From the NCBI GenBank assembly GCA_003280575.1, contig QCEN01000001.1:124001-188000 (forward strand): a DNA stretch of 64,000 bases, read 5' to 3'. The DNA is from Prochlorococcus sp. AG-355-P07. GTDB lineage: Bacteria > Cyanobacteriota > Cyanobacteriia > PCC-6307 > Cyanobiaceae. The notes under the pieces are model-generated. The model ran no database searches. It saw only the letters and a program-made list of their open reading frames with translations, and was not told where the DNA came from. Positions 36,263 to 45,401 of the stretch are shown here, one piece after another. Both the position numbers and the translations under genes were made by a program. How positions within the stretch are numbered: the first letter of the stretch is position 1; each line of letters begins with the position of its first letter.

Positions 36263-36664
36263 TTAAAAAATTTTTCTTAAATCTATACTATTTACTTTTC
36301 TTAATTCTCTGTATGATTTTTTATAAATATTTTTATTTCTTTTTAAAGGATCATAACCTGAGATTCTCATTATTAAGGCTATTGGCAGAAGAATTAAGAC
36401 ATATACAAACCCAAGAATAATATGACTATTAATCCATCCAAGAAGATTTCCAAGTTTCATCCATGTTTTATATGGATAAAGTAATAATGTAGGTCTAACA
36501 ATTCCTAAAATAAAAAAAGGAATTCCTACCCATAAAGACCAATACTTAAAAAGATGGCCGTTGATGGCAGGTATTAACCATCCAATAAGGATTGGGAAGA
36601 TTATTCCAATAAGTATTCCAAACTTTCGTAATTGTGTTTCAGAAAGATTTAATTTCTTCATCAA
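36263..36664 (-). CDS. SxtJ-like membrane protein
   Basis: The 133-residue protein has three hydrophobic helices: KFGILIGIIFPILIGWLIPA, WSLWVGIPFFILGIVRPTLL and ILGFVYVLILLPIALIMRIS. It includes LLYPYKTWMKLGNLLGWINS between helices 2 and 3, the SxtJ family pattern. SxtJ and the small SxtK-like protein nearly always occur with carbamoyltransferases of the NodU/SxtI class. Their role is unknown, perhaps membrane anchoring. Its start overlaps the carbamoyltransferase stop by four bases. Confidence 0.9.
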   Translation of the reverse strand: MMKKLNLSETQLRKFGILIGIIFPILIGWLIPAINGHLFKYWSLWVGIPFFILGIVRPTLLLYPYKTWMKLGNLLGWINSHIILGFVYVLILLPIALIMRISGYDPLKRNKNIYKKSYRELRKVNSIDLRKIF

Positions 36665-38550
36665 TCTAATTCAAATTGCTCCTTCCAAATTTCATCTTTT
36701 TCTGAAATTGGTTGCTCAGTTTTCAAAAGAATCTGATTTTGGAGAACAAGGACATCCATTTCAGTTCTCATGAAGCAACGATATGCATCTTGAGGATTAC
36801 AAACTATTGGTTCGCCCCTTACATTAAATGAAGTATTAACAATACTAGAACATCCAGTTTTTTTCTTGAAGGCCTTGATTAGTTTGTAATAACGCGGGTT
36901 AGTCAACTTATTAACTGTTTGAACTCTTGCAGAATAATCAACATGGGTAATTGCAGGTAGGGAAGATCTTGGAATAGAAAGTTTCTCAATTCCAAAAAGT
37001 CCTTTTTGCTCTTCTGACATTTCCTTGCAAATTTCTTTTTTCAAAGGGGAAACTAACAACATATAAGGACTTTTTATATCGATCTCGAATTGGCTTGAAG
37101 CATCTTCTTCAAGTACTGAAGGAGCAAAAGGACGAAAACTTTCTCTAAACTTAATTTTAAGATTCATCAAACTCTGCATTTCCTGGTTACGAGGATCACC
37201 AATAATTGATCTCCCTCCTAATGCTCTTGGTCCAAACTCCATAGGCCCATTGAACCATCCAATAACTTTACCTGCATCTAACATATGAGCTAGTTTTTCA
37301 AAAAGTTTTTCATCTTCCAAAGATTCAAATGGTACATCGATTCCCTTTAAATAATTTATGATTTCTTCATTGGAGAACTCACAGCCCAAATAAGTACCCT
37401 TCATTGAATCACTATTATTTACTTTACGGGGTTTATTTAAATATTCATACCAAGCAATCATCGCTGCTCCTAATGAGGAACCTGCATCTCCGCTTGCAGG
37501 TTGGATCCAAACATTATCAAAAATTCTCTCTGATACTAACTTTCCATTAGCTACACAGTTTAAAGCCACCCCGCCCGAAAGACAAATGTTTTTTTTACCT
37601 GTTTCTTTTCTTAATGTTTTAGCTAACTTTAAAACTATTTCTTCAGTAACACTTTGAATAGATGCTGCTAAGTCCATATGAAATTGGGTTAACTCTGATT
37701 CCTTTTTTCTAGGTGGGTTACCAAATAGATTTTCAAATTTTTTACTTATCATTCTAAATCCTCTGTGGAATTTAAAATAACTCATATCCAGTCTAAAGGT
37801 TCCATCATCCTTAATTTGTACAAGATTATCTTTTATTAAAGATACATATTTTGGAGTACCATAAGGAGCTAAACCCATTAACTTATATTCACCAGAATTT
37901 ACTTTAAATCCACAGTAATAAGTGAAAGAGGAATACAGCAAACCAATTGAATGTGGGAAACTTATTTCCCAAATAGGAGATATTTTATTTTTATGCCCTA
38001 TCCAAGTTGAAGTAGTTGCCCACTCCCCAACTCCATCCATGCAGAGAATAACTGCTTCCTCAAAAGGACTTGGGAAAAAAGCTGATGCCGCGTGTGATTG
38101 ATGATGCTCAGTAAAAAGGATTTCAGGAAGTATAGGGTCTTCATTAGGTACCAATTTTAATTGCAAATCCTTAAATTTATTTTTAATTTCGGACTTTAAA
38201 AAAATTTTTTCTTTTAACCAAACTTGCATAGCAGAGATAAATGATCTTCCTCCTCTTGGAGCAGATCCTAAATAGGTTTCTAATAATCTCTCAAAAGTTA
38301 ATAGTGGTTTTTCATAGTAGACTATGTAAGAAATTTCTCTTAAATCAATATTATTAGATTGAAGACAAAAATTAATTGCATTTAAAGGGAATTCTGAGTC
38401 ATGTTTTATTCTAGTAAATCTCTCTTCTTGCACTGCACTAATAATTTCTCCATTACTAATTAATGTGGCAGCACTATCATGATAAAAACATGAAATTCCT
38501 AATATATTTATTTTAGAATTAGAAGATAAATTACAATCAATTTTATACAT
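36661..38550 (-). CDS. Carbamoyltransferase (NodU/SxtI/HypF-YrdC-like family)
   Basis: The 629-residue protein has the family layout. An ASKHA N-terminal domain has NILGISCFYHDSAATLISNG and ISAVQEERFTRIKHDSEFPL, a metal site lies in TEHHQSHAASAFFPSPFEEA, and LCMDGVGEWATTSTWIGHK follows. The C-terminal YrdC-like part has GWFNGPMEFGPRALGGRSII and SIVNTSFNVRGEPIVCNPQD. It transfers a carbamoyl group from carbamoyl phosphate to a hydroxyl of a sugar or small molecule. Coupled sxtJ/sxtK-like genes follow it. A degraded partial copy of its 5' end lies at 31815-32040. Confidence 0.94.
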   Translation of the reverse strand: MYKIDCNLSSNSKINILGISCFYHDSAATLISNGEIISAVQEERFTRIKHDSEFPLNAINFCLQSNNIDLREISYIVYYEKPLLTFERLLETYLGSAPRGGRSFISAMQVWLKEKIFLKSEIKNKFKDLQLKLVPNEDPILPEILFTEHHQSHAASAFFPSPFEEAVILCMDGVGEWATTSTWIGHKNKISPIWEISFPHSIGLLYSSFTYYCGFKVNSGEYKLMGLAPYGTPKYVSLIKDNLVQIKDDGTFRLDMSYFKFHRGFRMISKKFENLFGNPPRKKESELTQFHMDLAASIQSVTEEIVLKLAKTLRKETGKKNICLSGGVALNCVANGKLVSERIFDNVWIQPASGDAGSSLGAAMIAWYEYLNKPRKVNNSDSMKGTYLGCEFSNEEIINYLKGIDVPFESLEDEKLFEKLAHMLDAGKVIGWFNGPMEFGPRALGGRSIIGDPRNQEMQSLMNLKIKFRESFRPFAPSVLEEDASSQFEIDIKSPYMLLVSPLKKEICKEMSEEQKGLFGIEKLSIPRSSLPAITHVDYSARVQTVNKLTNPRYYKLIKAFKKKTGCSSIVNTSFNVRGEPIVCNPQDAYRCFMRTEMDVLVLQNQILLKTEQPISEKDEIWKEQFELD

Positions 38551-38607
38551 TTATAAACTAATAATAATTAAAAGAGAACACATAAATTATATAATGACAA
38601 TGATAAT

Positions 38608-39660
38608 TTATAATCTAGACAAAAATTCTGATATTTTTTTAGCCATATATTTATGGCCTTTTTCATTAAGGTGACCATTTATAGGATAAAAATATGATTC
38701 TTCTATACAATTTTTACTACTAACTATATCTAAATTATCCAATTTTAAATTGTTATAGATGTATGAAATAGATTTTTTAAATGAATCTGAGCAGTATTTA
38801 TTATTAGTTGGAGTTGGAGCAATTATTAAATTTGCATTATTTTCTCTAGCAATATTCGCTAATTCCTTAATGTTGGTAATATTTCGATCAAAAAGGTATT
38901 TATTTTCTTTTTTATAATTAAAAATTAGACGAGTTTCAGACAAATGATTCATAATAGGGGAATCTATATTATTTTTATTAGATTTATTAAATAGTTTATT
39001 TTTTAATATATATGTATACCTATAGATAGAGGAATTTCTATGTAATACTGATTTTATTTTTCTAAAAAAACTAATTGGTAATTCTTCTATTCTATTAAAA
39101 TTAGCAGAGCCATTATTTTCTATAAAGAAATCTCTACTTTTGAAAAGAATTCCGTTCCATACTGCATATTCTGGAAATAATGTATCATCTTCAACGTCAT
39201 TAAAAACTGTATATCCCAAAACAATTATTTTTGGTTTAAATCCATTTTCTAGAAGATTAAGGTATATATTTTTTTGTTGAAAGGTTCCTGATCCAGTAAT
39301 GGCGCAGTTATAGGTTTTGAAATTATATCTATTTCTTAAAATATTAGAGTATCTATCGTCTGATTTTACATAACCCCATACATGAGAATCTCCTAGAATC
39401 AAAATTTCAGCATTTATCTTATTAATATCATTTTCGAAACAACCGTAATTATTTGTTTTTACACTATAAGAAAAGTCTTGAAAAACATGTTTACCCTTAA
39501 AATTTTTTGCTAACTTATAGCCATTTTTTTTATCTTTAATAAATAAACCTTTAGGATAAACTGAATGGTTTTGTTGTTCAAATATTCGTAAACCAAACTC
39601 AGCAAATAAAAGGCAAAATATTAAAGAAAAAAATATTAAACAATTCTCAAATTTCTTCAT
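38608..39660 (-). CDS. SGNH/GDSL hydrolase-like protein
   Basis: The 350-residue protein has an N-terminal hydrophobic segment (CLIFFSLIFCLLFAEFGLRI) that serves as anchor or signal. The SGNH block I is AEILILGDSHVWGYVKSDDR (near residue 85), followed by NCAITGSGTF, IIVLGYTVFNDVEDD, and the C-terminal block V YPINGHLNEKGHKYMAKKI with the catalytic Asp/His region (here Asn-Gly-His). Such proteins add or remove O-acyl groups on extracellular polysaccharides. It lies 57 bases upstream of the carbamoyltransferase gene, so both probably belong to one decoration module. Confidence 0.85.
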   Translation of the reverse strand: MKKFENCLIFFSLIFCLLFAEFGLRIFEQQNHSVYPKGLFIKDKKNGYKLAKNFKGKHVFQDFSYSVKTNNYGCFENDINKINAEILILGDSHVWGYVKSDDRYSNILRNRYNFKTYNCAITGSGTFQQKNIYLNLLENGFKPKIIVLGYTVFNDVEDDTLFPEYAVWNGILFKSRDFFIENNGSANFNRIEELPISFFRKIKSVLHRNSSIYRYTYILKNKLFNKSNKNNIDSPIMNHLSETRLIFNYKKENKYLFDRNITNIKELANIARENNANLIIAPTPTNNKYCSDSFKKSISYIYNNLKLDNLDIVSSKNCIEESYFYPINGHLNEKGHKYMAKKISEFLSRL

Positions 39661-39980
39661 TAAATTAGATAAAAACTTTAAAATAAAATCTTACAAATAG
39701 CTTGATAATTTAAAGCTAACTTTAAGTTTTTCAGGAACTATTATAAATGGTGTCATCACTTAAAATCAAATAAAATTTTATTGGTTATATAAAAGATTAA
39801 TAGTATATCCTAATTTATTTTTAGGAATTATAGTTAGATTGATGGTTTATTTTTAATTTTCTTCTTCTAAAAATCTATATATAATTTAAATTTATTTTTT
39901 CCTAATAATAATAAATTAATTAAAAAATATTTTGCCAATTTTTAGATATTAATTATTAATTTTAAAGAGATAATAATTTT
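39661..39980. other. Gene-free stretch of 320 bases
   Basis: The segment between the SGNH hydrolase start and the next minus-strand gene is AT-rich. I see no complete frame. A 24-codon hydrophobic piece around 39782-39860 (WLYKRLIVYPNLFLGIIVRL) has no start codon and may be a gene remnant or chance. No terminator hairpin is evident. Confidence 0.45.
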
Positions 39981-40919
39981 CTAGTTTTCTTTCAAAAAAA
40001 TCCTTAACTTTTTTTTTATCTCTTTTTTATTAAAATTTATACCCAATTCCATTAAAACATTACTACTAGACTTGAGTTTTAAATTAAATGAGGAATTTAT
40101 TGTTGGAGAATAAGAAATCACATATTTATAAAAGTTATTTATTTTTTTATTATAAATTTTACATCTCACATTAGTTTTAAAAATAAAAAGATTTAGAAAC
40201 ATTAAAAATTTTATTCTTGGATGAAGGTATAAACTTACTGAGTCAAAATTATTCATTTCTTTAATTAGAATTACCCCAAAAATAGAACTAACAAGTTTAA
40301 AGATGTAAAAAGGATATAAATTTCTTTTCTTGTCATAACCTTGAAAAATTGCGAGATTATTATTAAGGTTTGATAAATATATATTTAATGACGTATCAAT
40401 ATTAATAAATTCAATTTGGTTAAGATTAGCAGCTTTTTTTAAAAGTTTATTTTCAATAAAAGACTCCCTAGAAAATGGAAAAAAAACCTTTTTCACGTTT
40501 TTTGGGTATTTATTATTTATTTTTTTTTCTATTGAGCCTGTTCCTTGAAATATTACCCATAAATCTATATCCCTAAAATAACTAGAAGACAAAAGTAACG
40601 CTTGGTATATAGGATAGTTTATATCGCCTATAATAAAGATTGAATTTCTAAAATTCTTTTTAAATAATGAGAAGAAAATCAGGGCATAAATTCTTGTTAT
40701 AAAAATTTTCAAGCTATTTTCTTTTGGTAAAGAGGCATAAAATTTGCTCAATCTATATCTTTCAAAAATATACATATAGGATAGATAAAAAGTTCCTTTT
40801 AATAACTGTAAATTTGATTCCAATTTAATAAAATCATCATTTATAAAAAAATATTGATTTAAAAGTTTTCTAGAATGCATCCATAAAAAAACTTTTTTAT
40901 CTAAATTTTTATAATTCAT
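39981..40919 (-). CDS. Unknown island protein, possibly a GT52-like sialyl-type transferase
   Basis: The 312-residue protein has IFIIGDINYPIYQALLLSSS, DIDLWVIFQGTGSIEKKINN and late NVRCKIYNKKINNFYKYVIS with YSPTINSSFNLK. The alternating alpha/beta pattern is compatible with a GT-B sugar transferase, and the overall look recalls GT52 or polysialyltransferase-like proteins, but no signature is firm. It has no signal peptide. It sits among glycosyltransferases, and a nonulosonate pathway is present in the same island, so a nonulosonate transferase is one possibility; this is inference. Confidence 0.6.
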   Translation of the reverse strand: MNYKNLDKKVFLWMHSRKLLNQYFFINDDFIKLESNLQLLKGTFYLSYMYIFERYRLSKFYASLPKENSLKIFITRIYALIFFSLFKKNFRNSIFIIGDINYPIYQALLLSSSYFRDIDLWVIFQGTGSIEKKINNKYPKNVKKVFFPFSRESFIENKLLKKAANLNQIEFINIDTSLNIYLSNLNNNLAIFQGYDKKRNLYPFYIFKLVSSIFGVILIKEMNNFDSVSLYLHPRIKFLMFLNLFIFKTNVRCKIYNKKINNFYKYVISYSPTINSSFNLKLKSSSNVLMELGINFNKKEIKKKLRIFLKEN

Positions 40920-41078
40920 AATAATTTTTATTAGCTTTCTAATTATTTATAACTATATTAATTATTTTAATATTATAAGTGATTAATATATTTGAAGAAT
41001 TAAGATCAAAAAATTAAAAAAATGAAATTTTATAAATCAATTTTCATTTTTTAGTTTTTTAAAGACAAAATAAAAAAT

Positions 41079-42161
41079 CTAATTAAAATCTAGAATATTT
41101 TTTTCTAGATTATTTGACAAATTTTTAAAAGAAACTTTACCTATATTTGCTAATCTTGAATCTAAAAAACATTTATAATTTTCATTAATATTTTTATTTT
41201 TTATTAACTCTAATATCTTCTGATGCCAAACTTCTTCATTTACATTAAATGGTATTAAAAAAGATAAATCATCATTAAGGCAAAGATTGAATGAAAGCCC
41301 AACTGGTGTAGTACAAATTATGCAACCAGATGAAAAAGCCTCTGGTAGAGAAATAGGCCCACCCTCAACTAATGATGGATTGCAATAAATTTTACAATTT
41401 TGATAAATATTCGGAAAATCTTTAAAACTAGGATTAAGAATAAAGACATTATTAGATAAAGAACTTTTAATTTGATTCCATCCTTCTCCTAAAATTAAAA
41501 CTCTTAATTTAGATTCAGACAGTAAATTTGAAAGTTTAATTATAAAATCATATCTTTTTCTTAATGAATAATGATAATTATCATTTTGGTATCTAAGACT
41601 GAACATAACGTCAAATTCTCTATCATTTAATCTTTTTAAATTATTAATTTCAATTAAAAAGTTAGGATGTAAACCAATTGGAAAATTAACAATTTTTTCT
41701 TCTTTAATATTTGAAGATTTTAGCAAAGCATACTCATAATTATTTTGACAAAATATTTTTTTTACTTTTCCAATTTGCTTTATTCCTCTTTGTTTTATTC
41801 TTGTATGAGTATAGACTGTTGAAATATCAGATAATTTGAAACCTGCAAAAAATAACTTATTTAAATTAGATTGATGCATTGACAAAATACTTCCTCCTTT
41901 TTTAAATCTAAAAATAGCTAAAGATAGTAAATATTTAAAAGAATGATAATTTTCCTTTTTTGTGGAACTAGCCTTTAAATCATTAAAAATTTTATTAAGT
42001 ATCCATGGTTTATTCTTGAAAGGCGCATAAGCAAGTATGTTCTTACTTTCATTGTTCTTCTCTCTATTAAAAAAAAGATAAAGGAAGTTAACTAAAAAAG
42101 CTCCTACCAGATCTAATAATAAAATTGACTTTTTAAAGTAATTTATTAAAGAAATCATCAT
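41079..42161 (-). CDS. Glycosyltransferase family 4-like
   Basis: The 360-residue protein has an N-terminal hydrophobic segment (LLDLVGAFLVNFLYLFF), then a GT-B fold with VNFPIGLHPNFLIEINNLKR, FDVMFSLRYQNDNYHYSLRK, LRVLILGEGWNQIKSSLSNN and the donor motif YCNPSLVEGGPISLPEAFSS with GCIICTTPVGLSFN. This EGGPISLPEA pattern is the EX7E region of GT4 enzymes. It lies eight bases downstream of the surface carbohydrate gene on the minus strand, so it is probably co-transcribed. Confidence 0.85.
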   Translation of the reverse strand: MMISLINYFKKSILLLDLVGAFLVNFLYLFFNREKNNESKNILAYAPFKNKPWILNKIFNDLKASSTKKENYHSFKYLLSLAIFRFKKGGSILSMHQSNLNKLFFAGFKLSDISTVYTHTRIKQRGIKQIGKVKKIFCQNNYEYALLKSSNIKEEKIVNFPIGLHPNFLIEINNLKRLNDREFDVMFSLRYQNDNYHYSLRKRYDFIIKLSNLLSESKLRVLILGEGWNQIKSSLSNNVFILNPSFKDFPNIYQNCKIYCNPSLVEGGPISLPEAFSSGCIICTTPVGLSFNLCLNDDLSFLIPFNVNEEVWHQKILELIKNKNINENYKCFLDSRLANIGKVSFKNLSNNLEKNILDFN

Positions 42162-42168
42162 AAATAAT

Positions 42169-43575
42169 TTAATAAAACAAAGTCCCTACTTGTACTCCTA
42201 CATTACCAATTGGATAAATGTTCATCTTGTCAAAAATTTCTTTATTTTCTTCAATATATCTAATCTTAATTAAGGCATATTCCCACCTTTGTAAAGGAGA
42301 TAATTCAGTAATAAAAGCTTTTTTTAGATTACTAGTTAGAAACTTATTTTTAATTTTATTATTACCATCTTTAATAATCTTATCACCTAAATACTGGTAC
42401 AAATTAAATTCTTTTTCTTTTATTTTATTTTTTTCAAGAGAATAATTTATATTAAGTTCATTTTTTAATAAGTCTTTAGCAATAGAGATTGAGTTCTCAA
42501 TTCCTAGTGGTTTGAGTATAGTTTTAAAATTTTCTGATGTACCCAATCTAAGTTTACTTGCATAATTAAATATATTTTCTAATCCATTTGAGAATCCTTC
42601 AATTGCCGTAGTGCAATTATTATGAAAAGTAAATTTTGCCTTATTCATCCAATCTAAGGCAGTACCATTTCTCAATATTAAATAATTAAGAGAAGGATCT
42701 AATTTATCCATAAAATATTTCTCATATTTATTTATATCTACAGAAGGATGTGGCCTAATAATAATTTTAAACTTATTAAAAATTTTATTTTTTCTTAATT
42801 GAATTATTAGTTTAATAAGAAGTCTCTCATTCTCTTCTTCTTCAAGCATATAGTTTTTTATAAAACTATTTGGATCAATATCAGTAGATTTGAAGACACT
42901 ATTTTTTATAATTTCCATTTCTTTTTCTAAGCTTGTAAATTTTAAAGATAATTTATCATTAATTAATATGAAATCTTGATCTATATTTTTAAAAACAGAA
43001 ATCCCATTAATTAAAAGAGGACTACAATTTTTTTTAATAAGGCATGCTGACAACCTTGGATTAGTAGCATTTATTAATTTTGTACCTTTATTTAAATTCA
43101 AAATATAGTTATTAATAGTTTTAGAATTTGTTAAGACATAATCAACATAATTAAGAGTTTTTTGATTTAATGATCCTTTGATTTGACTTTCAGATTCATC
43201 AATAATTAGCAACTCCTCTGGAATAACAACATTTAATGAGCCATTCATTTTTGAAAATCTTAATCTTCTCATACAATTAAAAGTAGCTGATTTATCAATT
43301 AGAACTGCACTTTTAAATATTTTTTTGTCCATCTTTCTAAGCATATGTTTGTGTATAACCACAGAAGGGATAGAATACTCCCTCCATAGGGAAACTGCTT
43401 GTGCCAGCCTTGGCAGAAAATCTCTTGAACCTGTCTCAGCAATCCAGATAACAATATTTCTATTATTAAATTTGTTATTTTTATTGTTTAGGTTAAATAA
43501 AAAAATTATTTCATCTAAAATATAAAAATATATCTTTTTAAGTAATTTATAAAACATTATTTTTAAAATCTTCAA
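42169..43575 (-). CDS. Surface carbohydrate biosynthesis protein (glycosyltransferase-like)
   Basis: The 468-residue protein matches the surface carbohydrate biosynthesis family seen in O-antigen clusters. The N-terminal half has NIVIWIAETGSRDFLPRLAQ and YSIPSVVIHKHMLRKMDKK, a VIPEELLIIDES segment and NATNPRLSACLIKK. The C-terminal half has KIIIRPHPSVDINKYEKYFM and KAKFTFHNNCTTAIEGFSNG, resembling CDP-glycerol/GT-B type donor sites. The biochemical reaction is not established. The gene overlaps the upstream dioxygenase-like gene by four bases. Confidence 0.8.
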   Translation of the reverse strand: MKILKIMFYKLLKKIYFYILDEIIFLFNLNNKNNKFNNRNIVIWIAETGSRDFLPRLAQAVSLWREYSIPSVVIHKHMLRKMDKKIFKSAVLIDKSATFNCMRRLRFSKMNGSLNVVIPEELLIIDESESQIKGSLNQKTLNYVDYVLTNSKTINNYILNLNKGTKLINATNPRLSACLIKKNCSPLLINGISVFKNIDQDFILINDKLSLKFTSLEKEMEIIKNSVFKSTDIDPNSFIKNYMLEEEENERLLIKLIIQLRKNKIFNKFKIIIRPHPSVDINKYEKYFMDKLDPSLNYLILRNGTALDWMNKAKFTFHNNCTTAIEGFSNGLENIFNYASKLRLGTSENFKTILKPLGIENSISIAKDLLKNELNINYSLEKNKIKEKEFNLYQYLGDKIIKDGNNKIKNKFLTSNLKKAFITELSPLQRWEYALIKIRYIEENKEIFDKMNIYPIGNVGVQVGTLFY

Positions 43576-44312
43576 ATCTTTTCAAACACTAACTGCAACA
43601 ATGGACTTTTATGCCTTGAATATCCATTATGCGAAGAATGTGGATAAAGATTATGAAATGTAATCATATCACCTCTATTTAAAGAGTTAAATTTCTTATA
43701 TAAAGATTGATCCTGATATTTAGCAGGCAGCTCAGGTGGTTGCCCTGAAAAATGTATTTTCCTAAAACTTATAAGATAAAAAAGTCTATGAATAAAAACA
43801 ACAATTTGGCCAAATAATATTCTTTTAACAAAATAAGTAAATTTCGATTCTGGCAATCGCTCTATGTAGGAAAATTGCTGATCTTCATCTTCACTATTGA
43901 CTAAGGAAATTAAGGCCTTAATTTTATATCCACTATCTTGATGATACTTATGGTAAAGATATCTTTGATTATTAATTTCAAATAAATATTTGCATCTATC
44001 AGGAAGAAAAATACAACCACTAGTAAGTACTAATTTAGAACTATTTAAATGATGTAATTGTATAAGTTTTTTTTTAATCAATTCCAATGTAGTATTAATT
44101 GAGAGTTTTTTTAATTCTTTTTTATTAAAGCTATATATCGATCTTTCCCAATTTTCTTCAATTAATTTCCTATAGTCATAATTATTTTTAATGATAAATT
44201 TTTTAATAAATTTATTTTTTTTTATATAAGGAAGATCTTTAATCAGATTTTTCATTGATTCACCTGATAAATTAATTATTTTATAAAAAGGTTCTTTTAA
44301 AAAAAAGATCAT
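43572..44312 (-). CDS. Phytanoyl-CoA dioxygenase-like (2OG-Fe(II)) protein
   Basis: The 246-residue protein has YHKYHQDSGYKIKALISLVN around residue 113, with the His-x-Asp iron ligands, a middle SYIERLPESKFTYFV segment, and a C-terminal LNRGDMITFHNLYPHSSHNG with the distal His followed by YSRHKSPLLQLVFEK (2-oxoglutarate Arg). This layout matches phytanoyl-CoA dioxygenase-like oxygenases. It likely hydroxylates a sugar or lipid in the pathway, which is inference. Its stop overlaps the start of the next minus-strand gene by four bases. Confidence 0.72.
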   Translation of the reverse strand: MIFFLKEPFYKIINLSGESMKNLIKDLPYIKKNKFIKKFIIKNNYDYRKLIEENWERSIYSFNKKELKKLSINTTLELIKKKLIQLHHLNSSKLVLTSGCIFLPDRCKYLFEINNQRYLYHKYHQDSGYKIKALISLVNSEDEDQQFSYIERLPESKFTYFVKRILFGQIVVFIHRLFYLISFRKIHFSGQPPELPAKYQDQSLYKKFNSLNRGDMITFHNLYPHSSHNGYSRHKSPLLQLVFEKI

Positions 44313-44492
44313 TATTATTTAACTCCTTTTAATTCTATCCTGCATCGTTTAAGATAAATTTTTTTTTAAAATAATAAATTAATTTACCATAGTAAAATAA
44401 TATTTCTTATTTAAATTGATTTATTTTAAAATAGCAATATTTACTATTGTTATGATTTATATTAATAAATATCAAAGAGAAAAATAAATTTT

Positions 44493-45383
44493 ATGCAAAG
44501 TTTGCTAAATATTATTTCAAACTATATTGTTAAAAGGAACCTATCTATTGATAGAGATGGAATCATAAATTTACTTGATATAGGATGTTCTTCTTTTATA
44601 CCTCCTCATTTTGTAAAAAATGCAAAGGTGCTTAACCTTATTGGATGCGATCCTGATTTGATAGGTATAAAAAAATTAAGAAAAAAAAATTATATAAGAA
44701 ATTTCAACTCTACTTTATTCTTAAATATTGGAGCATCGGAAAGTTCAGGAAAATCATATATTGAACTCGCAAAAAAAAGAACTAGCAGCAAAATAACAAA
44801 GAAGAAAAAAAATAAGAAAACTTTAGAGATAAATTTAATAAAGACATCAATACTACAAAAAAAATTTAATAAAGGATATGCTAACTTAATTAAAATTGAC
44901 GCAGAAGGCCATGAACTTAAAGTCATAAAAGGTATGAATTTAAGATCTACATCGCTATTAGGAGTTGAAGTTGAATGCACTCTAGATGAGAGAAATAATA
45001 ATCTATCAGAAATTATTTCTTTACTTGAAAAAAATAACTTTTTTCTAGCCTCAATTAGATACCATAATTCTCAAACATTCAATTCTTCCAATTTTAAAAA
45101 CTCCTTTTTCAAATTTTTGTATAAAATTCTCCTTAAAATACCTTTTCTTAAAAATTTTAATTACCAGTGGACTGATTTATCAGGTAAAAATTGTTTTAGT
45201 AATAATAAAAGCTTTCTTAATCAAATAGAGCTACTTTTCTTAAAAAGAAAAGGGTTTATATATAGAAAACATTTTAAGAAATATAAAAATATACTTTTGA
45301 TTTACGGATTTGCAAGATATTTTGAAAATCTTAAAGCATCAAAATTAAACAAGTTTATAATAAATAATTTTCCTTCAAGATAA
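44493..45383 (+). CDS. FkbM-family methyltransferase
   Basis: The 296-residue protein has a Rossmann SAM-binding region with INLLDIGCSSFIPPHF and LNLIGCDPDLIGIKKLRKK, then NIGASESSGKSYIELAKK and the FkbM signature ANLIKIDAEGHELKVIKGMN followed by LLGVEVECTLDERNN. It probably O-methylates a sugar in the surface polysaccharide. The start is ATG 44493, preceded by a 180-base divergent gap. It is convergent with the sulfotransferase gene and separated by 18 bases. Confidence 0.88.
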   Translation: MQSLLNIISNYIVKRNLSIDRDGIINLLDIGCSSFIPPHFVKNAKVLNLIGCDPDLIGIKKLRKKNYIRNFNSTLFLNIGASESSGKSYIELAKKRTSSKITKKKKNKKTLEINLIKTSILQKKFNKGYANLIKIDAEGHELKVIKGMNLRSTSLLGVEVECTLDERNNNLSEIISLLEKNNFFLASIRYHNSQTFNSSNFKNSFFKFLYKILLKIPFLKNFNYQWTDLSGKNCFSNNKSFLNQIELLFLKRKGFIYRKHFKKYKNILLIYGFARYFENLKASKLNKFIINNFPSR

Positions 45384-45401
45384 ATGCCTCTCTCGAATAT
45401 T

